Shown: positions 7,975-15,116 of the stretch, piece by piece | Position numbering within the stretch: position 1 is the first letter of the stretch | Layout: every line of letters begins with the position of its first letter | Source of the DNA: Cetobacterium_A somerae | Lineage (GTDB): Bacteria; Fusobacteriota; Fusobacteriia; Fusobacteriales; Fusobacteriaceae | NCBI RefSeq assembly: GCF_044784365.2 | Contig: NZ_CP173060.2 | DNA: 64,000 nucleotides | Strand: one strand, 5' to 3' | Position numbers and translations under genes: made by a program | The notes under the pieces: model-generated | What the model was told of the DNA's origin: nothing | Database searches by the model: none | What the model saw: the letters and a program-made list of their open reading frames with translations, nothing else

Positions 7975-8012
7975 CCGGCTATATATCCGGTTTTTTTATA
8001 TAAAACTATGAT
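7975..8012 (+). promoter_or_regulatory. candidate Crp-type operator and MATE promoter
   Basis: CCGGCTATATATCCGG (7975-7990) is an inverted repeat of CCGG arms around TATATA. A -10-like TATGAT lies at 8007-8012, so the palindrome covers the -35 position of the MATE promoter. That fits repression or activation by the divergent Crp/Fnr regulator. Confidence 0.5.
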
Positions 8013-8048
8013 ACCTTATTTAAAGAATGAAAACAAGGAGAAATTAAA

Positions 8049-9380
8049 ATGTTAGAAGTATTAGAAAAAGAGAAAATTAGTAAACTGATTATTCAATATT
8101 CTCTTCCAGCTTTAGTGGCAATGGGAGTAAATATTTTATATAATTTGGCAGATAGGTTTTTTATAGGTTACTATGTGGGAAGATTGGGGATTGCAGGTGT
8201 AAGTTTGACTATGCCTATATCAACATTAAATTTAGCTACAGGACTTTTATTTGGAATTGGTTCTGGAGTTCTTATGAGTATTAGCTTAGGGAAAAAAGAT
8301 TTAAAAAGAGGAGAAAGTATTTTAGGAAATGGGTTATGTTTATTATTTTTAGTGGGAATACTTCAAAGTATAGGATTATTTTTATTTACAGATAAAGTGA
8401 TAGTGGCGTTAGGTGGAACAGGAGATCTTTACTCTTATACTATGGACTATTTAAAACCGCTATCTTTAGGAGTATTTTTACAAGTTATGTACATAGGAAC
8501 CAATGAAATGATAATAGGAAGTGGAGCTCCTAAAAAAGCTATGTTAATTGGTCTTGTAGGATGTTTAACAAATATTATTTTAGATCCAATTTTTATAAAT
8601 GTTTTTAATTTAGGTATGAAAGGTGCAGCACTAGCAACAGTTATAGGAAACTTTATGGCAGTTACATTTCAATTGATATACTTAAGTAGATACAGTGAAC
8701 ATTTAAAACTAAAACTTAAAGAGTTATATTTAAAATGGGATAGAGTAAAAGAGCTTAGTACTATTGGAACACCAGCTTTTTTAGTTCAATTTTTTACAGC
8801 AATTGTAGTTGTATTGACAAACATAATTTTAAAAAGATTAGGTGGTGATTTATACATTGCAGCATTTGGAATTTTAAGTAGCTTGTATTTAATCGTATTT
8901 TTACCAATCGTTGCTATTTATCAAGGAACGCAACCAATTTTAGGATATAACTATGGACGTGAGAATACATCTCGAGTTGAAAAAATATGTAGAAAATCCT
9001 TAATTTATAGCACTGTAATAGCAACACTTGGATTTTTAGTGATAGCTTTAGCAAACGATTCAATTATGAATATTTTTGTTAAAGCGGATGAGCAGTTAAA
9101 AGCTGTAGCTATAGATAGCTCTAAAATTTACTTTTCTATGATATTCTTTTTAGGAATAAATGTTATAGGTGCAGGATATTTTCAAGCTATTGGTAAATTT
9201 AAGACGAGTTTAATTTTAAATATTTCAAAACAAGTTATTTTAACGATTCCATTGATATTTATTTTATCTTGGAAATTTGGAATAAAAGGGTTGTGGCTGG
9301 CAACAGCTTTAACAGAGGTATTAATGGCTTTTATTACCTTAATATATTTAAAGAAAGAAAATATAAAAATTGTTATATAA
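8049..9380 (+). CDS. MATE-family multidrug/sodium antiporter
   Basis: 443-residue inner-membrane efflux pump with 12 predicted helices in two homologous halves. Family features include the N-terminal PALVAMGVNILYNLADRFFIGYYVG and the second-half TQPILGYNYG. Length is normal for the NorM/DinF superfamily. RBS AAGGAG 8 nt before ATG 8049. It sits divergent from the Crp/Fnr regulator, which probably controls it. The substrate (drug, metabolite or redox compound) cannot be told from sequence. Confidence 0.9.
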   Translation: MLEVLEKEKISKLIIQYSLPALVAMGVNILYNLADRFFIGYYVGRLGIAGVSLTMPISTLNLATGLLFGIGSGVLMSISLGKKDLKRGESILGNGLCLLFLVGILQSIGLFLFTDKVIVALGGTGDLYSYTMDYLKPLSLGVFLQVMYIGTNEMIIGSGAPKKAMLIGLVGCLTNIILDPIFINVFNLGMKGAALATVIGNFMAVTFQLIYLSRYSEHLKLKLKELYLKWDRVKELSTIGTPAFLVQFFTAIVVVLTNIILKRLGGDLYIAAFGILSSLYLIVFLPIVAIYQGTQPILGYNYGRENTSRVEKICRKSLIYSTVIATLGFLVIALANDSIMNIFVKADEQLKAVAIDSSKIYFSMIFFLGINVIGAGYFQAIGKFKTSLILNISKQVILTIPLIFILSWKFGIKGLWLATALTEVLMAFITLIYLKKENIKIVI

Positions 9381-9386
9381 AAATTA

Positions 9387-9421
9387 TTTAGTAGTGAAGA
9401 TATCAATACTTCACTACTAAA
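9387..9421. terminator. bidirectional terminator
   Basis: 13-bp perfect stem (TTTAGTAGTGAAG / CTTCACTACTAAA) with a 9-nt loop between the convergent MATE and methyltransferase genes, with A/T-rich flanks on both sides. Confidence 0.75.
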
Positions 9422-9440
9422 TTTAATTATAAAGTAAGAA

Positions 9441-10196
9441 TTAAGATTTTTTAGCAATAATGAACTTAACTTTAGTTTGGTTAATGTGTTTAGTACTTTT
9501 AAGAAGAGATAAAAAATCTGATTTTATTGCCTCAATCTCGTCCTTCTGAAAAAATTTATCAAATGATAATCGATTAAGACGATTTTCCCACATTATACAG
9601 ATTTCATCAGAGATTATACCAGAACTAGTTAGTTCAGAATCCTCTAAATCCTCATCAAGTAAAATTTCCATTCCTAAATTTTTTAGAATTGGAGAAATTT
9701 TTCGACCAGCTCTAAAGTCATAAATTCCATCATTCTTAGCTTCATCTTCAAACACTGCTAATTTATTTAGAGTTTCTTTAGAGAGTGGAGTGTGGCCTCG
9801 TAAAAGATCATCAATTTCAATAATTGCAATCCATCCATCATTTTTTAATTTATCAAACCAGTTTTTTAATATTTGTTCCATTTTGTTTGGAAAATAAGCA
9901 ATAGCAAAGCTAGAAAATATTCCATCAATTTCTTTGGGAATATAGCTTAAATCGGATATATCCTTTTGTAAAATTGTGATATTATCAATTTTTTTATTTT
10001 CTAAAATTTCAAGTAGATTTTGATTTAAATCTATAGCAATAACTTCTTTTACCTTTTTAGAAAGAATTTCTGCAAAAGCTCCAGTTCCGCAACCAAGTTC
10101 TGCGACGACATAATCACTTTTAATTGGTAGTTTATTAACAATTAAACTCCATTTTCTATATTGTTGTTGATTTTCATACTCTGTTTTAAGTGACAT
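9441..10196 (-). CDS. class I SAM-dependent methyltransferase
   Basis: About 251-residue cytoplasmic methyltransferase. SAM-binding motif I is VVAELGCGTGAFAEIL, followed by the acidic motif II (IAIDLNQNLLEIL) and motif III region (DGIFSSFAIAYFPNKMEQIL). The C-terminal 100 residues are helical and not typical of a well-known subfamily. The start is ATG 10196, since AGGAGG lies 5-6 nt upstream; an ATG 33 bp further up has no such site. The substrate is unknown. Single gene, convergent with the MATE gene. Confidence 0.8.
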   Translation of the reverse strand: MSLKTEYENQQQYRKWSLIVNKLPIKSDYVVAELGCGTGAFAEILSKKVKEVIAIDLNQNLLEILENKKIDNITILQKDISDLSYIPKEIDGIFSSFAIAYFPNKMEQILKNWFDKLKNDGWIAIIEIDDLLRGHTPLSKETLNKLAVFEDEAKNDGIYDFRAGRKISPILKNLGMEILLDEDLEDSELTSSGIISDEICIMWENRLNRLSFDKFFQKDEIEAIKSDFLSLLKSTKHINQTKVKFIIAKKS

Positions 10197-10332
10197 GTTT
10201 TCCTCCTGGTAAAAGATTTGATTTGTCATAATAACAGATTATATCAATGTTTTCAAGTTATTATAATTTAATTGAATAAAAAATTATAATAACCTATAAT
10301 AAAATTAAAGAAAAATTCATAGGAGAATGAAA

Positions 10333-10758
10333 ATGATCAGAAGATTAGAGAAAAAAGATATAGATGTAGTTATTCAAATTTGGTTTGAGGAGAACAAAAG
10401 AGCTCATGATTTTATTCCTGAGAGTTATTGGTTAGGAAAGTTTGATGAAGTGAAAGATATTTTACCTCAAGCAGAGGTATATGTTTATGAGATTGATAAT
10501 AAAATTAAAGGATTTATAGGTCTTATGGATAACTATATTGCGGGTATTTTTATAGCAAGTGAGTGTCAGTCTAAAGGAATAGGAAAGGAGTTATTATGTT
10601 ATGCAAAAGAAAAGAAAGAAAATCTTTCTCTAAGTGTATATATAAAAAACTCACGTACAATAAATTTTTATAAGAGGGAAAACTTTAAAGTAATATCTGA
10701 AAATCTCGATGAAAATACAGATGAAAAAGAGTTCTATATGACATGGGAAAGTAAATAA
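10333..10758 (+). CDS. GNAT-family N-acetyltransferase (YjaB-like)
   Basis: 141-residue acetyl-CoA-dependent acetyltransferase. The GNAT fold is visible: acceptor-side helix (VIQIWFEENKRAHDFIPESYW), motif A (GIFIASECQSKGIGKELLCYA, with the acetyl-CoA pyrophosphate loop QSKGIGKEL) and motif B (RTINFYKRENFKV). The N-terminal HDFIPESYW pattern matches YjaB-type members. ATG 10327 is only 1 nt from AGGAG; ATG 10333 is 7 nt away and preferred. Substrate unknown. Confidence 0.8.
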   Translation: MIRRLEKKDIDVVIQIWFEENKRAHDFIPESYWLGKFDEVKDILPQAEVYVYEIDNKIKGFIGLMDNYIAGIFIASECQSKGIGKELLCYAKEKKENLSLSVYIKNSRTINFYKRENFKVISENLDENTDEKEFYMTWESK

Positions 10759-10770
10759 AAGCAATTAAAA

Positions 10771-10802
10771 AGTAGAGGGCAACCATCACAAATCCCTCTA
10801 CT
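10771..10802 (+). terminator. hairpin after the acetyltransferase gene
   Basis: 9-bp perfect stem AGTAGAGGG / CCCTCTACT with a 14-nt loop, 13 bp after the stop codon. The T run is weak. The remaining 10803-11108 stretch is AT-rich non-coding DNA in which I see no gene or clear RNA. Confidence 0.5.
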
Positions 10803-11108
10803 TCCGCTCTTTAAATATTTAAATCTTTTTCACGTTTGAATAACTTTAAAACTTGTAAAACCTTTTTCTTTTAAAAACATCTTAAAAATAAAATACTTTA
10901 CTGACTTTAAATCTATTACCTCAATATAATAGTTAGAAAAAACAACTTCACAATTTGTTAAAACCTTAATATTAAAACATTTTTGAAACTGTGTGATGGC
11001 TATTTTTTACTACTTTAACGATTTGAAAAAACTACTAAATCCTTTTCTACATCTCTAACTATTATTATATATTTTTGACGTTTTTTGTAGAAAAAAAGTT
11101 TTATTTTT

Positions 11109-11708
11109 TTACTCAATTTTAAATCCTTGGTTTTTAGATATATTTTCAGTAAATATTTTTACTCCATCTATATAGTCATGAGTCCCTAAAGTAGGTTGTA
11201 GCGAAGGATTCAAAGGATAAGTTTTTCCATCAAATTTCATAATAGCAGTAGCTGGTGTCGCTCCACCACCAGATACAGTCATAATAATATCTTTCCAATT
11301 TTTTGTTCTGTGATTATTTATTATAATTGGAGTCTGAACTAGCGTAAATCTAGAGATTTCTTTATAATCACTATTTAGGATTAGGGCTGATCCACCCCCA
11401 GATCCACTTAGCATTGGACCATAGGCGTAGACAAAATATTCAGGAATAGAATCACTATTTAAATCTATTTTTACATAAGAGTAGTAAACAGGATCAATTC
11501 CTCTTTGCAAGTTATAAGCTTTTAAAATTGCATTTTCAACACCAACATTTCTTATAGTTTCAGAATTTTTAATAGCCATAGATGGACTGTAGTTTTGATT
11601 TTTATTTATCTCAACAGCTTTTGAAGTGCTTTCTAAATTACTATTAGAACAAGAGGCTAAAGTTAAAATTAAAGAACCTAAAATTAAAAAACGATTTAAC
11701 AATTTCAT
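11109..11708 (-). CDS. predicted lipoprotein with a calcium-loop-like motif
   Basis: About 199-residue secreted lipoprotein, lipobox LTLASC (C20). The mature region holds IDLNSDSIPEYFVYAYGPML, a D-x-N-x-D-x-x-P-E pattern like the calcium loops of FG-GAP/dockerin-type proteins, then a Gly-rich stretch and SGGGATPATAIMKFDGKTY, the usual pattern of one-domain secreted proteins with such loops. Start ATG 11708 has AAAGGAGG upstream; an ATG 39 bp further up has none. It follows the AGCS symporter gene by 83 bp on the same strand and may share its transcript. Function unknown. Confidence 0.75.
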   Translation of the reverse strand: MKLLNRFLILGSLILTLASCSNSNLESTSKAVEINKNQNYSPSMAIKNSETIRNVGVENAILKAYNLQRGIDPVYYSYVKIDLNSDSIPEYFVYAYGPMLSGSGGGSALILNSDYKEISRFTLVQTPIIINNHRTKNWKDIIMTVSGGGATPATAIMKFDGKTYPLNPSLQPTLGTHDYIDGVKIFTENISKNQGFKIE

Positions 11709-11790
11709 AAAAACCTCCTTTATATAAATATTTAACGAATTTTTCAAAATGGTTTTGTACTTTCCTTTAAATGCTCTAACTATTTAAGTT

Positions 11791-13155
11791 TTATTTTTCC
11801 TCAGCTAAATTTTCTAAAACATTTTTGTGCTTCCCTTGATTTAAAAAATTCTTTTCGTAATCTTTTAAAGAGTCAATAGCATCTTTTGAAATTGGAAGAA
11901 TACATCCAATGTTAATGATTGCCATTAGTCCTAATCCTAAATCTGCTAGTGTCCAAACTGTTTGATTTTCCTGAATTCCTCCTTGGAATACCATAACAAT
12001 TATAAGGATTTTATAACCGATATTTAAAATAGAGTTTTTGCTGATAAAACTTAAAGCGTTTCTTCCGAAAAATGTCACTCCAAGTATTGTACTAAAAGAG
12101 AAAAGGAATATTGTTATCGATGTAAATGGAATTCCAATCCAACCTATGTGACTTTTTAGTGATTCTTGGAATAATACCATACCAGTTAAATCTCCTTGGT
12201 CTCCAGCTAAAAGTACAACTAATGCTGTTGCAGTACAAATTACAATTGTATCTACGAAAACTCCAAATGCTTGAACTAAACCTTGCTTTGCAGGATGTTT
12301 AACATCAGCTATTGCAGCAGCATAGTTTGAATTTCCAGTTCCAGCCTCATTAGAGAATAAACCTCTTTTAACTCCCTGCATAATTATTCCACCAAGAGCT
12401 CCACCTATAATTTGCTCTCCACCAAAAGCTTGATAGAAAATATTTTTTATTACAAGAGGTACTAAAGTTGCATTTTTTAATATAACTATAAGTACAACTC
12501 CTATATACAGTAAAGCCATAAAAGGAACTATCTTATTTAAAACATTTATTATTTTATTACGTTTTCCAAATATAGTTAAAGCAACTGCTACAGCAAGGAA
12601 TCCTGCAAGAGCAAATTTGTTGATATGAAAAGCACTTTCAAAAGATTCTGTCACTGAATTAGACATAACTTGTATTGCTCCGATGTAGCAAATTATTGAA
12701 GCTATTGCGTAAAATACACCAATCCATCTTTTGTTAAGTTTTTTCTCTAATATCCAAGGAGTTCCACCTTCAAACTCTCCATTTGGATCTTTTTTTCTAT
12801 AGATTACAGAAAGTGTAGATTCGATAAACGATGTTGAGCATCCTAAAAGTGCAACAAGCCACATCCAGAATATAGAACCAGGTCCACCAACAGAAATAGC
12901 AGCAACAACACCAGCTATATTTCCTGCACCAATTCTACATGCAGTTCCTAAGCAAAAACTTTCAAAAGAGCTTACTCCTTTTCCCTCATCCTCTTTATTC
13001 CAAACAGATTTTAACATATGCTTGAAAAGTCTAAATTGCATAAAGTTTGTTTTTAGAGTAAAGTAAATAGCTGTTCCGATTAAAAGAGCCACCAGTATGT
13101 TGTTGCTCCAGATTATCCCATTAATAAAATCAATTAATTTTGTTATAAAATTCAT
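11791..13155 (-). CDS. sodium:alanine/glycine symporter (AGCS family)
   Basis: 454-residue inner-membrane secondary transporter for alanine or glycine with sodium. Recognised by the N-terminal helix set, the long signature region SFCLGTACRIGAGNIAGVVA and FSNEAGTGNSNYAAAIADVK, and AGCS-typical length and 10-11 helices. RBS AGGGAG before ATG 13155. Two CGAACAA sites 66 bp apart lie upstream; the same pair occurs before the peptide-binding/pheA operon, suggesting joint control by amino-acid status (inference). Confidence 0.92.
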   Translation of the reverse strand: MNFITKLIDFINGIIWSNNILVALLIGTAIYFTLKTNFMQFRLFKHMLKSVWNKEDEGKGVSSFESFCLGTACRIGAGNIAGVVAAISVGGPGSIFWMWLVALLGCSTSFIESTLSVIYRKKDPNGEFEGGTPWILEKKLNKRWIGVFYAIASIICYIGAIQVMSNSVTESFESAFHINKFALAGFLAVAVALTIFGKRNKIINVLNKIVPFMALLYIGVVLIVILKNATLVPLVIKNIFYQAFGGEQIIGGALGGIIMQGVKRGLFSNEAGTGNSNYAAAIADVKHPAKQGLVQAFGVFVDTIVICTATALVVLLAGDQGDLTGMVLFQESLKSHIGWIGIPFTSITIFLFSFSTILGVTFFGRNALSFISKNSILNIGYKILIIVMVFQGGIQENQTVWTLADLGLGLMAIINIGCILPISKDAIDSLKDYEKNFLNQGKHKNVLENLAEEK

Positions 13156-13238
13156 AAAAAATTCTCCCTTGTTACTTTTTTCTTTATTTCATATAGTTTA
13201 TCATTATTATAAAACCCTTTGTAGATAACAATATTTTA

Positions 13239-13330
13239 ATTTTTTTGTTCGGTATTTATTATGAAATTACTTATATTTTAAGCATCTATAATATGGTTTT
13301 TATTAAAACTTTGTTCGTATTAATTTTTAT
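13239..13330 (-). promoter_or_regulatory. two CGAACAA sites upstream of the alanine symporter gene
   Basis: On the minus strand, AAATACCGAACAAAAAA (centre about 13250) and TTAATACGAACAAAG (centre about 13315) are 66 bp apart, about six helical turns. The sites match those at 3819 and 3883 in core sequence, strand relation to the gene, and spacing. A -10-like TATAAT lies between the inner site and the gene (about 13206-13214). Confidence 0.5.
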
Positions 13331-13355
13331 AAATATTAAAAAAATGAATTTTTTC

Positions 13356-13414
13356 TTAACATTAAATCTCAAAGTATTAACAAACTTGAGATTTAATGTT
13401 AAAATATATAAATA
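13356..13414 (+). promoter_or_regulatory. 17-bp perfect inverted repeat over the rlmF promoter
   Basis: TTAACATTAAATCTCAA (13356-13372) and its exact complement (13386-13402) are 13 bp apart. The right arm supplies a -35 (TTGAGA 13386-13391), 17 bp before TAAATA (13409-13414). No T run follows, so an operator or RNA structure is more likely than a terminator. Confidence 0.55.
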
Positions 13415-13454
13415 AAATTAAAAAATAAACATTAAGATACAAGGAGTGTTTCTA

Positions 13455-14345
13455 TTGAAAAAAGAAATAAAAAAAGGGGAGCTGCATCCAAATAATCCTC
13501 ATAAAGGAAGATATGATTTTAAGATTTTAATTGAAAAGTTGCCTGAATTAAAATCATTTATTATAAAAAATCCAATAGGTGAAGATACAATAGATTTTAG
13601 TGATAATCAAGCTGTTATCTGTTTAAATAAAGCGTTAATAAAAACATATTATAATATTGAGAATTGGGATATTCCAGCAGGTTTTTTATGTCCACCTATA
13701 CCAGGAAGGGCAGATTATATCCATTACATAGCAGGCTTATTAACTAAAAAGAAAAATGTAAATGTATTAGATATAGGAACTGGAGCAAATTGTATCTATC
13801 CAATTATAGGTAGTCAAACTTTTGGTTGGAACTACACAGCTTCAGATATAGATCCTAAGTCAATTGAGAACGCTCAAAAAATAATAGATTCAAATGAAAA
13901 TTTAAAAAATAAAGTAAAACTTAAACTTCAAAAAGATAGAAACCATATATTTGTTGGAGTTATTGAAAAAAATGATAGTTTTGATTTAACTATGTGTAAC
14001 CCACCTTTTCATTCATCTTTAGAGGACGCTTTAAAAGCTAATCAGAGAAAAGTTGATAATTTAAACAAGGGAAATAAAAATATTCAAAAAGGATTGAACT
14101 TTGGTGGACAAAAAGCTGAGCTATGGTGTCCAGGTGGAGAGCGTTTGTTCCTAAAAAAAATGGCAAAAGAGAGTGCTCTTTTTGCTTCGCAAGTATATTA
14201 TTTTACATCTTTAATTTCAAATAAAGAAAATGTAAAACCAACAATAAAAGTTCTTGAAAAATTAGGAGCTAAGTGTCAAGTTTTAGAGATGAGCCAAGGA
14301 CAAAAAATCAGTAGAGTTTTAGCTTGGACTTTTAACCAAAAATAA
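13455..14345 (+). CDS. rlmF: 23S rRNA (adenine1618-N6)-methyltransferase
   Basis: About 296-residue rRNA N6-adenine methyltransferase. It opens with the family signature (LHPNNPHKGRYDF), then SAM motif I VLDIGTGANCIYP, acidic motif ASDIDPKSIENA, and the N6-adenine motif NPPF (in DLTMCNPPFHSS), ending with the conserved KISRVLAWTF. TTG 13455 is preferred as the start: AAGGAG lies 8 nt upstream and overlaps the alternative GTG at 13446. It modifies A1618 of 23S rRNA during ribosome assembly. Its promoter carries a 17-bp inverted repeat. Confidence 0.92.
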   Translation: MKKEIKKGELHPNNPHKGRYDFKILIEKLPELKSFIIKNPIGEDTIDFSDNQAVICLNKALIKTYYNIENWDIPAGFLCPPIPGRADYIHYIAGLLTKKKNVNVLDIGTGANCIYPIIGSQTFGWNYTASDIDPKSIENAQKIIDSNENLKNKVKLKLQKDRNHIFVGVIEKNDSFDLTMCNPPFHSSLEDALKANQRKVDNLNKGNKNIQKGLNFGGQKAELWCPGGERLFLKKMAKESALFASQVYYFTSLISNKENVKPTIKVLEKLGAKCQVLEMSQGQKISRVLAWTFNQK

Positions 14346-14462
14346 AATTTTTTAAACAAAATAATATAATAATTTAATAAAAAAGAAAGATAATATAAAT
14401 GAAAAGAGAAAGATAGTGTGAGTAGAGAGCTATTTTTCTCTTTTATTTTTTGAAAAAATAGC

Positions 14463-14491
14463 TTGCAAATTTAAAATCAAAGGTGTATACT
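14463..14491 (+). promoter_or_regulatory. promoter of the rubrerythrin operon
   Basis: TTGCAA (14463-14468), 17-bp spacer, TATACT (14486-14491), followed 9 bp later by the PerR-type palindrome, which would cover the transcription start. Upstream 14346-14460 holds no gene. Confidence 0.75.
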
Positions 14492-14500
14492 CATATCAAG

Positions 14501-14517
14501 TTTGTAATAATTACAAA
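14501..14517. promoter_or_regulatory. Fur/PerR-type operator (7-1-7 palindrome), rubrerythrin operon
   Basis: TTTGTAATAATTACAAA is a perfect palindrome around one base, placed just after the -10. The identical arms occur at the ahpC promoter (18376-18392). Fur-family regulators bind 7-1-7 sites of this form, and the genes served are peroxide-removing, so PerR is the likely regulator (it is not in this window). Confidence 0.75.
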
Positions 14518-14561
14518 TTTATAAAACTATAAAAATATAGTTTTAAGAACAGGAGGGCACA

Positions 14562-15104
14562 ATGAACAATATTAAAGGAACAAAAACAGAAAAAAATTTA
14601 TTAGAAGCTTTTGCAGGAGAGTCTATGGCAAGAAACAAATATTCTTACTATGCAAGTAAAGCTAAAAAAGATGGGTATGTTCAAGTAGCTAAATTATTTG
14701 AAGAGACAGCTCATAATGAGCAGGAACATGCTAAAATTTGGTTTAAACTTCTTCATGGAGGAACAGTAGCTTCTACTATTGAGAATTTAAAAGATGCAGC
14801 TGAAGGTGAAAATTATGAGTGGACAGATATGTATGCAACTTTTGCCAGAGAAGCTAGAGAAGAGGGATTAGAAGATATTGCTATTCTTTTTGAAGAGGTT
14901 GGAAAAATAGAAAAACAACATGAAGCTAGATACAAACAGCTTTTAGAAAATATAGAATCAGGAAATGTATTTAAAAGAGAATCAGTAAAAGAGTGGGAAT
15001 GTATGAACTGTGGGCACATACATACAGGAGAGTCAGCTCCAGAGTTATGTCCAGTTTGTAAGCATCCAAAAGCTTACTTTATGTTACAACCTAAAAATTT
15101 CTAA
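14562..15104 (+). CDS. rbr: rubrerythrin
   Basis: 180-residue cytoplasmic non-haem diiron peroxidase that reduces H2O2 to water. N-terminal ferritin-like four-helix domain with the metal-ligand helices (EAFAGESMARNKYSYY; EETAHNEQEHAKIW; EEVGKIEKQHEARY) and a C-terminal rubredoxin-like Fe(SCys)4 site (CMNCGH...CPVCKHPKAYF). RBS CAGGAGGG before ATG 14562. The next gene starts 12 bp downstream and contains a second rubrerythrin, so the two form an operon. Under a PerR-type operator. Confidence 0.95.
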   Translation: MNNIKGTKTEKNLLEAFAGESMARNKYSYYASKAKKDGYVQVAKLFEETAHNEQEHAKIWFKLLHGGTVASTIENLKDAAEGENYEWTDMYATFAREAREEGLEDIAILFEEVGKIEKQHEARYKQLLENIESGNVFKRESVKEWECMNCGHIHTGESAPELCPVCKHPKAYFMLQPKNF

Positions 15105-15116
15105 GGGGAGGCAGTT

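Noticed and set aside
10803..11108. A small gene or RNA in the gap after the acetyltransferase gene
   Set aside because: No start with a ribosome-binding site, no good promoter-terminator pair, and stop codons in all frames.
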